Source: Oscillospiraceae bacterium (GTDB lineage Bacteria; Bacillota; Clostridia; Oscillospirales; Oscillospiraceae). Taken from it: 64,000 nucleotides of DNA. The position numbers were made by a program, and so were the translations under genes. The notes under the pieces were generated by a model. The model made no database searches and had not been told where the DNA came from. It saw nothing but the letters and a program-made list of their open reading frames with translations. Shown here piece by piece: positions 1 through 7,979 of this stretch. The DNA is taken from NCBI GenBank assembly GCA_017516065.1, contig JAFWDQ010000020.1, forward strand, positions 1 through 64,000. The letters run 5' to 3'. The number at the start of each line of letters is the position of its first letter. Position 1 is the first letter of the stretch.

Positions 1-300
1 AAAAAGCTCCTGCGCCTTTTGGCGCGGGAGCTTTTTTCGTACCGGTTTGGTATTCGGACTGCCGACCTGTGCGAAGCGCGTCAAATCCGCGCCGGACGGC
101 GGCTGCGGAGCAGCAGGCGACCGGCAGTTCGAATCTGCCCAGCAGCTCCCAAAAAGCTCCTGCGCCTTTTGGCGCGGGAGCTTTTTTCGTACCGGTTTGG
201 TATTCGGACTGCCGACCTGTGCGAAGCACGTTAAATCCGCGCCGGACGGCGGCTGCGGAGCAGCAGGCGACCGGCAGTTCGAATCTGCCCAGCAGCTCCA
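1..300 (+). repeat. 150-bp tandem repeat, two copies (1-150, 151-300)
   Basis: Two direct copies with a period of exactly 150 bp and only a few differences, for example gcgcgtcaaatc versus gcacgttaaatc near 70 and 220. Each unit starts with a strong hairpin (aaaaagctcc...gggagctttttt) and ends with a tRNA-like T-arm, GGCAG-TTCGAAT-CTGCC, at 123-139 and 273-289. The array may continue left of the window. I could not fold a complete cloverleaf, so I do not call a functional tRNA. Confidence 0.85.
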
Positions 301-340
301 AAAAGAACGACACGCAATTTTGCGTGTCGTTCTTTTTGGG
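273..340 (+). other. tRNA-3'-end-like segment plus terminator (candidate att-like repeat, left copy)
   Basis: The T-arm GGCAG-TTCGAAT-CTGCC is followed by a CCA-like end at 298-300 and a hairpin terminator (gaacgacacgc...gcgtgtcgttctttttgg). The same arrangement, with a few changes between T-arm and terminator, recurs at 6454-6520. tRNA 3' ends are common integration sites, so the pair may bound an island. No D-arm or canonical anticodon arm was found upstream. Confidence 0.5.
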
Positions 341-405
341 ATGCGAATATTTTAACGGGCGAAGTGGATTCGCCCTAATACAATTCTCCGCTTCACTTCG
401 AATTG

Positions 406-428
406 ACGCGGGACTCCCCGCGTTTTTG
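406..428 (+). terminator. Short hairpin with T-run
   Basis: Stem cgcggg/cccgcg followed by ttttt. No clear gene lies upstream on this strand, so it may be a leftover of a deleted gene. Confidence 0.4.
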
Positions 429-447
429 CTATCTCTGAATATAATGT

Positions 448-493
448 CAGACCTCATTCCTAACGTCGAAATTCTGCTTAGGGATGAGGTCTG
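448..493 (+). repeat. Inverted repeat hairpin A, ending 3 nt before an ATG
   Basis: The left arm CAGACCTCATTCCTAA (448-463) pairs with TTAGGGATGAGGTCTG (478-493), with one G-T type mismatch, around a 14-nt loop beginning cgtcgaaatt. A second version at 1526-1571 keeps the loop and the pairing while changing paired bases. An ATG follows at 497. The right arm contains GAGG, which could serve as the ribosome-binding site of the ORF at 497. Confidence 0.8.
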
Positions 494-496
494 ATT

Positions 497-541
497 ATGC
501 GCGAAATCACAATGGTTCAGGGGACGGAAACGCACACTTGA
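497..541 (+). pseudogene. Remnant of a recombinase-like ORF start
   Basis: A 14-codon reading frame, MREITMVQGTETHT then stop, directly follows hairpin A. Its first ten codons closely resemble the start of the fragment at 1575 (MREILRVQGTGKS). It therefore looks like the beginning of a duplicated, decayed gene. Nothing recognisable continues in any frame up to 760. Confidence 0.4.
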
Positions 542-760
542 GTCAAGCGGTACGCCGCGGAGATTTACAAGTCGAGGGACTATGATATCGCCTTGATCCG
601 GCGGCTCTGACAGTACAGCAGCACGGCGTCTGGCGCCGCCGACCTTGACATGCATTCCGAACCTGTTTATAGTGTCGGTATGGGAGACCGGCATGACCAC
701 CCTCCCTGACCGTTTCTTTTCTCTTACAAGCGATTTTAAAATATTGCCGGAGGTTCATTT

Positions 761-1447
761 ATGTATTGGGAGTATACCTATATTCTGTTCATTATTGGAG
801 TCGTCGTTAGTGGCATTGCGTCATGGAACGTAAACAGAACGTTTAGGAACTTCAGTAAATTCCCCAACGGGAAGGGATTGGTTGCGGAGGAAGTTGCCGC
901 ATTGATTATGCAGAAGGCCGGTATTTTTGATGTGCGGATTGAGCGTGTCAAAGGATCATTGACCGACCACTATTCAGCAAAAGATAACGTGCTGAGGCTT
1001 TCTGACAGCGTTTTCGGGTCAACCTCTGTTGCCGCAATCGGCGTTGCTGCCCATGAGAGCGGCCATGCGATACAGCATAAGGTTGGATACTTGCCGCTTA
1101 AATTGAGATCTGCCTCTGTTCCCGTCGCAAACTTTGGTACTATGGTTTCCTGGCCAATCATATTAGTTGGCCTGATTTTTGGCTGGATGGGAATTGCGCA
1201 AATCGGTGTGTTTTTGTTCTTTTTTGTTGTGCTGTTTCAAATCATTACCCTGCCCGTTGAATTTAATGCGTCTTCTCGTGCCCTTCAGGTTTTAGGAGAG
1301 AGCAAAATACTAATAGATGGTGAACTTGAAGGGGCCGCAAAGGTGCTGCGCGCAGCAGCGCTCACATATGTTGCGGCATTGTTCACCTCCATTCTGCAGT
1401 TATTGAGGCTGATCCTTATAACAAAAGGGTCCAGCAGAATGAGATGA
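761..1447 (+). CDS. Zinc metallopeptidase, YugP family
   Basis: A 228-residue integral membrane protein with an N-terminal hydrophobic segment, a zinc-binding HESGH motif near residue 107, and two or three hydrophobic segments in the C-terminal half. This is the layout of the Firmicutes YugP-type neutral zinc metallopeptidases, membrane proteins of unknown substrate. The ATG is preceded by ggagg with 7-nt spacing. The gene is AT-richer than the housekeeping genes to the right and lies between two matching hairpins, so it is probably part of transferred DNA. Family assignment is good; the biological role is unknown. Confidence 0.85.
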   Translation: MYWEYTYILFIIGVVVSGIASWNVNRTFRNFSKFPNGKGLVAEEVAALIMQKAGIFDVRIERVKGSLTDHYSAKDNVLRLSDSVFGSTSVAAIGVAAHESGHAIQHKVGYLPLKLRSASVPVANFGTMVSWPIILVGLIFGWMGIAQIGVFLFFFVVLFQIITLPVEFNASSRALQVLGESKILIDGELEGAAKVLRAAALTYVAALFTSILQLLRLILITKGSSRMR

Positions 1448-1525
1448 TCAAAATCAAGAATGCGGAAATCAAAACCACTTCAGAAGAAGTCTTTCCAAGG
1501 GTTTTGCTGTTTCCGCTAAAAAAGT

Positions 1526-1571
1526 CAGACCGCATCCCTAACGTCGAAATTTTGGTTAGGGATGCGGTCTG
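1526..1571 (+). repeat. Inverted repeat hairpin B, perfect 16-bp stem
   Basis: CAGACCGCATCCCTAA (1526-1541) pairs perfectly with TTAGGGATGCGGTCTG (1556-1571) around the loop cgtcgaaattttgg. Relative to hairpin A, a T-A pair has become G-C on both arms, a compensatory change. An ATG follows at 1575, and the arm holds a possible Shine-Dalgarno (AGGGATGCGG). Confidence 0.85.
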
Positions 1572-1574
1572 TTT

Positions 1575-1766
1575 ATGCGCGAGATTCTCAGGGTTCAGGG
1601 CACGGGAAAGAGCGTTCGGGAGGGCTATGAACAGCTCATTATTTCCAAAACGGCAAGGGGCGTTTCCGATGCCGCACTCAACAACTGCCGCTATCACACG
1701 GAGAACGCTGCCCACGGGCAAGGTCCGGACTTCGGGAGGAATCAGGGGCGCCGCCCGGGACCCTGA
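1575..1766 (+). pseudogene. Truncated tyrosine-recombinase-like N-terminus
   Basis: The frame opens just after hairpin B. Residues about 13-40 (VREGYEQLIISK, then ARGVSDAALNNCRYH) resemble the N-terminal core-binding domain of tyrosine recombinases and integrases, which begins with a similar helical stretch. After about residue 41 the similarity stops, and the frame ends at 63 residues without any catalytic domain. The 3' part overlaps the antisense end of the MATE gene, so an insertion or deletion junction probably lies near 1695-1770. This is a fragment, not a working recombinase. Confidence 0.5.
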
Positions 1767-3543
1767 CCGTAATAATGATATTATTGATTCCCAGTGCGGT
1801 ATTGTATTCCACTTCATCTGCAATGGAACAGACGATCGTCTTTCCCAGAGCGTCAAGGTCTATCTGTTCCGGCTTCCGATCTGATAACAGCGGGTTGAAC
1901 AGTTTTCCGTAACTCCGTATACGGATCCGGATACAGTTATCTTCCGCCATAACAAATAGATTTGTATAGGATCTTTTTCCTTTGTCCCGTTGTCCGGGGA
2001 GAAGCGCGACGATCTCTTCAATACTCAGAGACACCGCTTGCGCGGTTTTTCTTTCATAATGATTCCGCAAGAGGTAATCATATACCTCCCGGGCGTATTT
2101 GGCGCCTTCGGCAGCGTCGCGAGGCGATACGTTGAGGCACGAATCCTCTTTGTCGAAAAAGCTCTGCGGAAGCAGCATCAGCATATCAGACAGCTTGCGG
2201 CATCTGCCGTTTCTGATTCCCGACCAGAGCAGCGTACAGATAACGGCAAGTGCGCTCCCCAGCGGGATCGCGGCCCATATCCCCCTGCAGCCAAAGGATA
2301 GGCCCAGGAGGAGCGCTGCGCCTGCCGGCAGAATGAACTCTCCGAACAGATTGAAAAAGACGGTCAGCCCGATCCTTCCCAGGCTTCTGACATAAAAAGA
2401 ATAAAAAAACTTCAAAAAATCGATACAGAAACAGATCGCATAAAGACGCAGCAAAAAGACGGCCTCCGGCATGGAACCGTTCTCACCGTAAAGGGAAAGG
2501 ATCGGCGCGGCAAAGATCGCCACAAGACATCCCACGACAATTCCCAGGATCAGACTGTATTTCAGCCCGGCCCGGACAGATTGCCGCATTCCCCGGACAT
2601 TTTTTTCGACATACATGGTTCCCGCGATCAGCAAATGGGCCGAACCCAGGCCAAGACAGACACAGATCATGATATTTTTGAAATTGCTGAACATGGAATA
2701 CGCGGCCAATTCCATATCTGTACAGAGGAGCAGGATGATGCGGATGATCGCAATAAAGTACAGCCATTTCATGATCTGACCGAAAACCGTCGCCAGACTG
2801 CGCCGGACGAAGACAACCAGCCAGCTCAGTATGTTACGTATCTTCACAAAACGGAAGCTGTTTCCGGATGTAAGGAAATGGATGGAGAATACGACTGCTG
2901 CACAGTAATTGCTGACAGATGTCATCAGGCCGATGCCGAACATGCCGAGATGCAGACAGTACACATTCAGCAGATCGCCGACTATATTGACTGCGATCAT
3001 TACAAACGATGCTGTTATAATCCTTCTCCTGTCTCCGTCCAGAGGCATGATCGAGGCAAGAAAAGCGATGATAAGATGGGCAGGCACACCGATGGCAAGC
3101 CCCCGGATATAGTCGGACGTGACCGCGTGAAGCTCTCCGGATGCAGCAGACGCGCCAAAAAACGATGCCGCCTGGCCGGAGAAAAGCAGGAGAACCGCCA
3201 TGAAAACTGCCGATATGATGCCGATCAGAACCAGGCTGGCAGTAAAGATACTGTTGACCCTGTGCTGATCGCCCTTAGACAGAGCAAAAGAACACTCCAG
3301 TTGTGAACCGATGGAGAATATGCTTCCAAGGGTTATCAGAAAGAATATCAACTGGTATACGATTCCGGTAGAGCTCAGGCATATTTCACCGTAAAAGCGG
3401 CCCACGATAAATGAATCGAAGAGGGTCGCGGCATTGATCAGAAGCTGGTTGATGAACATGGCGAAAAAAATATCTGCCATGGCCTTGCGGATCACAACAT
3501 CTGGCTCCAGGGAAGTGTTTTTGATGAACCGGTTCTCTTTCAT
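1678..3543 (-). CDS. MATE-family transporter with C-terminal HATPase_c-like domain
   Basis: 621 residues. Residues 1 to about 450 form a multi-helix MATE (multidrug and toxin extrusion, cation-driven) transporter. Residues about 465-597 do not belong to that fold. They resemble the small ATP-binding domain of RsbW-type anti-sigma kinases (NVSPRDAAEGAKYAREVYDYL, then SLSIEEIVALL). The N-box Asn expected after EE is not visible, so nucleotide binding may be lost. The last ~25 residues read antisense to the recombinase remnant and are probably not native. The gene follows the SBP gene with a 15-bp gap and is the last gene of the ABC operon; no strong ribosome site is seen. Confidence 0.8.
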   Translation of the reverse strand: MKENRFIKNTSLEPDVVIRKAMADIFFAMFINQLLINAATLFDSFIVGRFYGEICLSSTGIVYQLIFFLITLGSIFSIGSQLECSFALSKGDQHRVNSIFTASLVLIGIISAVFMAVLLLFSGQAASFFGASAASGELHAVTSDYIRGLAIGVPAHLIIAFLASIMPLDGDRRRIITASFVMIAVNIVGDLLNVYCLHLGMFGIGLMTSVSNYCAAVVFSIHFLTSGNSFRFVKIRNILSWLVVFVRRSLATVFGQIMKWLYFIAIIRIILLLCTDMELAAYSMFSNFKNIMICVCLGLGSAHLLIAGTMYVEKNVRGMRQSVRAGLKYSLILGIVVGCLVAIFAAPILSLYGENGSMPEAVFLLRLYAICFCIDFLKFFYSFYVRSLGRIGLTVFFNLFGEFILPAGAALLLGLSFGCRGIWAAIPLGSALAVICTLLWSGIRNGRCRKLSDMLMLLPQSFFDKEDSCLNVSPRDAAEGAKYAREVYDYLLRNHYERKTAQAVSLSIEEIVALLPGQRDKGKRSYTNLFVMAEDNCIRIRIRSYGKLFNPLLSDRKPEQIDLDALGKTIVCSIADEVEYNTALGINNIIITVRVPGGAPDSSRSPDLARGQRSPCDSGSC

Positions 3544-3558
3544 AAGACGAACAAAGTA

Positions 3559-4560
3559 TTACTCTGCGGCCTTTTCAGCCCAGCTGTTGTCAACAATCGT
3601 CTGAAAATCGACGTGTTCTTTCAGTTCTCCGGCTTCCTGCATCACCGCCTGCAGGCGATCAAATGCCTCCGGCTCCATACACAAGGTGCTGTTCCATGCA
3701 TCAATGTCTTTGTACCGCGCAACGACATCGGTCAGCACTTCGACGGATGTGCCGGGAAACTGCGGGCTGATCACCTGAGCGACTTCCTCCGCACTGTGTG
3801 AGGATACCCATTCCATTCCTTTGGTCAGAGCGGCCGTAAAACGGCTTACTTTACTTTCCTGATCATTCAGATAGCTCTGCCGCGCAAAGAATGCGGTATA
3901 GGGAATTTCTCCGCTTTCCTCGCCGATAGAAGCCAGCACATAACCGTTTTCAGCCGATTCTGTTTCTGTCGCTGTCGGTTCAAACATCGTTACATAATCG
4001 CCGGTTCCGCCTATGAAGGCGCCCGCCATCATATCAAACTGCACGGAAGTATCCACGGTTACGTCCACACCGGGCTGCAGCCCATGTCCCTTCAGGACAT
4101 ATTCCAGTGTCATTTCAGGCACGCCGCCTTTTCGGCCGCCGAGTATCGTCTTTCCCTCCAGGTCCTCCCAATGAAACGCTTCATCTGTACGACCGATCAA
4201 AAAGGAGCCGTCACGTTTTGTCAGTTGTCCGAAGACTTTCGGATAATCCTTCTGTCCTTCCAGATAGGTATAGATACACGCCTCCGGTCCGGCAAAGCCG
4301 ATATCCGCGTCTCCGGAAATCACCGCGATCATAACCTTGTCTGCCCCGCCCCCGTTGACGAGTTCTACATCAAGCCCCTCGGCCTCAAAGTATCCGAGTT
4401 CGATCGTGGCATAAAGCGGCGCGTAAAACACAGAATGCGTGACTTCACAGAGCTTGACCGTGGAATCGTCTTGCTGCGTTTTTGCACCGCAGCCGGTCAT
4501 TATAGCCAGCAGGAAACAGAAAGAAAGGACCACAGCTGATAATTTGGGAAAAAACTTCAT
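3559..4560 (-). CDS. ABC transporter substrate-binding lipoprotein, NMT1/SsuA-like
   Basis: 333 residues from the ATG at 4560, which follows a good site (GGAGAAGGAGAAGAAA). The N-terminus is a lipoprotein signal (MKFFPKLSAVVLSF, lipobox LAIMTGC). The mature part opens like NMT1/THI5/SsuA-type binding proteins (VFYAPLYATIELGYFEAEGL, then a GGGADK stretch and DADIGFAGPEA). These proteins deliver sulfonates, nitrate or pyrimidine precursors to SsuB/C-type transporters. The ligand cannot be read from the sequence, and no thiamine riboswitch is visible upstream. Confidence 0.88.
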   Translation of the reverse strand: MKFFPKLSAVVLSFCFLLAIMTGCGAKTQQDDSTVKLCEVTHSVFYAPLYATIELGYFEAEGLDVELVNGGGADKVMIAVISGDADIGFAGPEACIYTYLEGQKDYPKVFGQLTKRDGSFLIGRTDEAFHWEDLEGKTILGGRKGGVPEMTLEYVLKGHGLQPGVDVTVDTSVQFDMMAGAFIGGTGDYVTMFEPTATETESAENGYVLASIGEESGEIPYTAFFARQSYLNDQESKVSRFTAALTKGMEWVSSHSAEEVAQVISPQFPGTSVEVLTDVVARYKDIDAWNSTLCMEPEAFDRLQAVMQEAGELKEHVDFQTIVDNSWAEKAAE

Positions 4561-4615
4561 TTTCTTCTCCTTCTCCGGGCAGGTCCCCGGATAACACAAA
4601 GGCATACGAAGCCGG

Positions 4616-5437
4616 TCAGGCGATGCCGAACCTCTTTCTGGTAGCTTTTTCAAGCAGTACGATACAGATATGCATGATTATGGCACAGACAGCCAGCACC
4701 ACCACGGAAGACATGACAAGATCCATTTTAAATACCTGCGATCCATAGACGATCAGATAGCCCAGACCGGCCTTGGAAACCAGGAATTCCCCGGTGATAA
4801 CGCCGACCCAGGATAAGCCGATATTGATTTTCAGAACATTGACTATGGTTGAAAGATTCGAGGGCATAATAAGCTTCCGGAAGATCTGCAGCCTGTTTGC
4901 GCCGAGCATCTTCATCAGCTTTACCTTTTCAACGTCCGTATGAATAAAGCCGTTCAATACATTCAATATGGTGACGATCAGGGAGATCGCGAGGGTCATG
5001 ACGATAATGGCGCCGATACCTGTGCCCATACATACGATAAAGATGGGGCCGAGTGCTGTTTTGGGAAGAGCATTGAGGACCACCAGGTATGGATCCAGCA
5101 CATTCGAAACAGTCGGAATCCACCAAAGGATGATCGCAATGATGATGCCAAGTATTGTCCCGCTCAAAAACCCGATGACCGTTTCCAGTACCGACGTTCC
5201 GATATGCCGCCAGAGCTCACCCGATACGGAAAGATCGTTCAGCGTTGCGAGAATGCGGCTGGGACTGCTGAATATGAAGGGATTGAGGATATCATGGGCG
5301 GTCAGCACTTCCCACAGGGTGATGAGCAGGATCAGAAGCGCAATACGTAATACATGGATCCTGACCCTTGCCGTTTTCAAGCTGTGCAGATACTCGCTTC
5401 GCAGATCTTTTTTTCCTGTTTTTCTGTACTTATCCAT
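4616..5437 (-). CDS. ABC transporter permease, SsuC/TauC-like
   Basis: 273 residues from the ATG at 5437. About six membrane segments and a cytoplasmic loop of the binding-protein-dependent permease type (LMKMLGANRLQIFRKLIMPS, the EAA-like loop). The start overlaps the ATPase stop by 8 bp, which indicates translational coupling. A TTG nine bases upstream (5446) is an alternative start. It forms the membrane channel for the SBP at 3559-4560 and the ATPase at 5430-6194. Confidence 0.9.
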   Translation of the reverse strand: MDKYRKTGKKDLRSEYLHSLKTARVRIHVLRIALLILLITLWEVLTAHDILNPFIFSSPSRILATLNDLSVSGELWRHIGTSVLETVIGFLSGTILGIIIAIILWWIPTVSNVLDPYLVVLNALPKTALGPIFIVCMGTGIGAIIVMTLAISLIVTILNVLNGFIHTDVEKVKLMKMLGANRLQIFRKLIMPSNLSTIVNVLKINIGLSWVGVITGEFLVSKAGLGYLIVYGSQVFKMDLVMSSVVVLAVCAIIMHICIVLLEKATRKRFGIA

Positions 5438-6194
5438 GGATATCAAGTTCTTTCCATATGTCTTTGATCATTGATCCATACGCCTCGTGGTCCAGCCGCT
5501 CCATTGGGGCAGTATCTTTCAGCACAGAGAGATCATGAATCCTTTTGACAGTTCCCGGACTGTGGGAAAGAACGATCACCCGGTCCGAGAGCATAAGGCT
5601 TTCCGAGATATCATGAGTAACCAGGAGAACGGTCTTGTTTTCCTTTCTGATAATGGTATGTATATCAACAGAAACGGCAACTCTGGTCTGATAATCCAGT
5701 GCAGAAAATGCCTCATCCAGCAGCAGAAACCTGGGGCCTGTTACCAGTGTCCTGATCAGAGAACATCGTTGGCGCATTCCGCCGGAAAGCTGATCCGGCA
5801 TCATACTGCCCACATCCCGGAGTCCGTACTTCTCCATCATTTCTTCCGCTTTTCGATAATACTCCGGCCCTTTTTTTTGAATCTCCAACCCCAGAGTAAT
5901 GTTCGACCGAATATTACGCCACGAAAACAGATGGTCCTTCTGAGGCATATATCCGATTTCGGCTGTCGGCGCGGTAACCGGCTTCCCGTCAAGGCGCACT
6001 TCCCCATGTGTCGGGCGTTCCAGTCCTGCAATGATCGTCAGAAGTGTTGATTTACCGCAGCCGGAAGGCCCGACAAGGCTTACAAACTCGCCTTCTTCAA
6101 TCTGAAAGCTCACGTCCTTCAGAGCTTCTTTCTCGCATTGAGGAGTCTGATAAACATGTCCAACGTGATTCACTTCCAGCAACATATTCGACAT
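5430..6194 (-). CDS. ABC transporter ATP-binding protein, SsuB/TauB-like
   Basis: 254 residues. Walker A GPSGCGKST, signature LSGGMRQR, Walker B FLLLDEAFSALD and H-loop VTHD are all present, so it should be an active ATPase. The Q-loop region (GYMPQKDHLF) matches the nitrate/taurine/sulfonate importer class. The start was placed at the ATG at 6194, behind AAAGGAG; a TTG at 6209 is in frame. It is the first gene of the four-gene minus-strand operon, read from the promoter at 6279-6307. Confidence 0.92.
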   Translation of the reverse strand: MSNMLLEVNHVGHVYQTPQCEKEALKDVSFQIEEGEFVSLVGPSGCGKSTLLTIIAGLERPTHGEVRLDGKPVTAPTAEIGYMPQKDHLFSWRNIRSNITLGLEIQKKGPEYYRKAEEMMEKYGLRDVGSMMPDQLSGGMRQRCSLIRTLVTGPRFLLLDEAFSALDYQTRVAVSVDIHTIIRKENKTVLLVTHDISESLMLSDRVIVLSHSPGTVKRIHDLSVLKDTAPMERLDHEAYGSMIKDIWKELDIHG

Positions 6195-6278
6195 AAAGCT
6201 CCTTTTCAAATGATCCTGCCCGGCAATCCGTTATTCCATAAGCACCGCAACAAGAATGCGATTTATGTGTTTAAGGTT

Positions 6279-6307
6279 ATTATACCTTCGGTGTTGTAAG
6301 GTTTCAA
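6279..6307 (-). promoter_or_regulatory. Promoter of the ABC/MATE operon with an internal dyad
   Basis: On the minus strand: TTGAAA (6302-6307), 17 bp, TATAAT (6279-6284). The spacer carries the dyad CCTTACAACACCGAAGG, inverted at its ends (ACCTT/AAGGT). The same arrangement recurs upstream of the lipoprotein at 6991-7019. The dyad suggests a regulator that binds between -35 and -10. Confidence 0.8.
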
Positions 6308-6453
6308 CTACCAAAGCCCAAATGATACATATCTCTGTCGTATCCGCCGGCCAAAACGCCAAAATCGGATTTCAAAGGCCGCTTTTTTGCAACAAACTAC
6401 AACAAGCTGCAACAGCAGAAAACATCCCCGAAAGGACAGGTAAGGATGGCGTC

Positions 6454-6520
6454 GGCAGTTCGAATCTGCCCGACAGTTCCAAAAAGAACGACACGCGTTT
6501 TGCGTGTCGTTCTTTTTGGT
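6454..6520 (+). other. tRNA-3'-end-like segment plus terminator (candidate att-like repeat, right copy)
   Basis: T-arm GGCAG-TTCGAAT-CTGCC (6454-6470), then cgacagttcc and a terminator hairpin (gaacgacacgc/gcgtgtcgttc plus T-run) almost identical to 300-340. No 5' half of a tRNA is present upstream, so it looks like an integration scar or a displaced tRNA end. Confidence 0.5.
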
Positions 6521-6615
6521 ATGTTCCTTTACCTGCACTGTGGATTGAATCTGAAGAGCAGGTCTCTTTATATCGGCTTGCGTGGCCTAAAATGGTCTTT
6601 TCAAGCCCCCGCCGA

Positions 6616-6951
6616 TCAATTCATATCTACCAGCACCGCTTCTTCAGGGAGAAAATAGTCCTCCGAGCTGCTGCTTACTCCCGCGGCCATATATGCCTGT
6701 TGAAAGGATATTTCCTCGATATTGCTCAAGTATGTGAAAACTGAATCTTTGGCTGCATTGGGCATCCTGCCGCCGATTTCAAGACGGTATTGATACGTAT
6801 GACCATCGCACATCCATGTCCCGTCGGTCATTTCATAGTACGTCCGCATATTTCCCTCGACAGTGTCTTTTACAGCAGGTTTCTCTGCACAGCCCGCAAT
6901 CGGTATCAACAGCAGCACGCATAACAACAGGAGCAATATTTTTTTCATCAT
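6616..6951 (-). CDS. Small lipoprotein of unknown function
   Basis: 111 residues with a lipoprotein signal (MMKKILLLLLCVLLLIPIAGC). The mature part (TYYEMTDGTWMCDGHTYQYRLEI and further) is a compact, acidic, probably extracytoplasmic domain that I cannot assign to a named family. The double ATG at 6951/6948 lies behind GAGG. It has its own promoter at 6991-7019 with the same dyad type as the ABC operon, so the two units may be co-regulated. It sits just outside the right tRNA-like repeat. Confidence 0.75.
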   Translation of the reverse strand: MMKKILLLLLCVLLLIPIAGCAEKPAVKDTVEGNMRTYYEMTDGTWMCDGHTYQYRLEIGGRMPNAAKDSVFTYLSNIEEISFQQAYMAAGVSSSSEDYFLPEEAVLVDMN

Positions 6952-6990
6952 GGATCACCTCAACAAATCCCGATTTCTATGTTTAAAGCT

Positions 6991-7019
6991 ATTGTATCCT
7001 CAGCGCTGTAAGGTTTCAA
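6991..7019 (-). promoter_or_regulatory. Promoter of the small lipoprotein gene with an internal dyad
   Basis: On the minus strand: TTGAAA (7014-7019), 17 bp, TACAAT (6991-6996). The spacer contains the imperfect palindrome CCTTACAGCGCTGAGG. The surrounding ~50 bp closely match the promoter region at 6262-6310. Confidence 0.8.
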
Positions 7020-7145
7020 GCACCAAATACGTTGTCAATCGTCCTGGAGGATTTCCTGATGGGAACAGCGGCCTCCCCCGGTTACAGGCAGAGGGGCAGA
7101 TGAAAAGAGTATGCGGGACCACCGGATACACAGTCTAATTAAGAA

Positions 7146-7182
7146 GGGCCCGCCGCGGAATGAAACATTCCGCGGCAGGCCC
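7146..7182 (-). terminator. Terminator after the DUF937 gene
   Basis: Long GC stem gggcccgccgcggaatg/cattccgcggcaggccc, followed on the minus strand by TTCTTAATT. Confidence 0.8.
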
Positions 7183-7198
7183 GTGCTTTCTGAACTTC

Positions 7199-7810
7199 TT
7201 ACTTCATCAGAGCGGTCAGAACGCCCAGGAGCTCACTGCCGTCAAAGGAGCCCTGGTTCTGGGAGCCGCCGCCGGCAGCGCCCAGCAGCGCGCCCAGCAT
7301 ACCGGCGGCTCCGCCGCCGACAGGCTGCTGGTTCTGGGCCGGCATCTGGCCGCCGAACATACGCATCAGCTCCATGGGATCAGGCGCGGCGTTCCTCTGG
7401 GCGGCGGAGCCCGTGGCGGCGGAGAGGCCGCTCATCATCGCCGGGGCCATGGTCCCCAGAGCCTGGAAGACCTGATCCTGGTTCATGCCGGTCTGCGCGG
7501 CAAGCTGACCCATCACGTCGCCGGAGCTGTCGCCCAGGATGTGGCCGATGATCTTGCCGCCGTCCACCACGTCGGCGGCGGCCATCTGCTGGGCCATGGT
7601 GTTGGTATTTGTGTGCTGATTCAGCGCGCCGAGCAGAGACTGGGCGCCTGCCGGGGAGGAGGCGTTCTTCGTCATGGCCTTCATCAGCAGCGGCAGCGCC
7701 AGCTGGATCAGCTGGGACATCTGGTCGGAGGAGGCGCCGGTCTTCTGGGTCAGGGAGTTGACGGAGGAGTCCGTCGTCATGGAGTTCATGAGCAGGTTGA
7801 GCAGATTCAT
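7199..7810 (-). CDS. DUF937 domain protein
   Basis: 203 residues from the ATG at 7810 (AGGAGG, 8-nt spacing); upstream in-frame codons have no ribosome site. The N-terminal ~130 residues (NLLNLLMNSMTTDSSVNSL, then LPLLMKAMTKNA and LLGALNQH) match the helical DUF937/YidB-like family. The C-terminus is Gly/Ala/Gln-rich and probably disordered. No signal peptide or catalytic motif is seen. Its neighbour at 7980-9332 is another low-complexity protein on the same strand, so the pair may work together. Function unknown. Confidence 0.8.
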   Translation of the reverse strand: MNLLNLLMNSMTTDSSVNSLTQKTGASSDQMSQLIQLALPLLMKAMTKNASSPAGAQSLLGALNQHTNTNTMAQQMAAADVVDGGKIIGHILGDSSGDVMGQLAAQTGMNQDQVFQALGTMAPAMMSGLSAATGSAAQRNAAPDPMELMRMFGGQMPAQNQQPVGGGAAGMLGALLGAAGGGSQNQGSFDGSELLGVLTALMK

Positions 7811-7979
7811 AATCATTCCTCCTGTATAAATCTTTTTTGCGGGGGGATTGACCTCATTATAGCACGAATAGACGCGGATTGGCACCCCATAACAATAAAA
7901 AGGGGAAAAACAGCGCAAAATCAGCCCGTTGTTGAATGTGCACGGTCAACAAAGGCCGCATTTGATACACGATTTTTCG

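Noticed and set aside
188..300. Complete class II or selenocysteine tRNA gene
   Set aside because: The T-arm is good, but no matching 5' acceptor strand, D-arm or canonical anticodon loop could be assigned.
6308..6538. Minus-strand open frame covering the tRNA-like repeat and terminator
   Set aside because: It reads through a terminator hairpin and T-arm and has no ribosome site.
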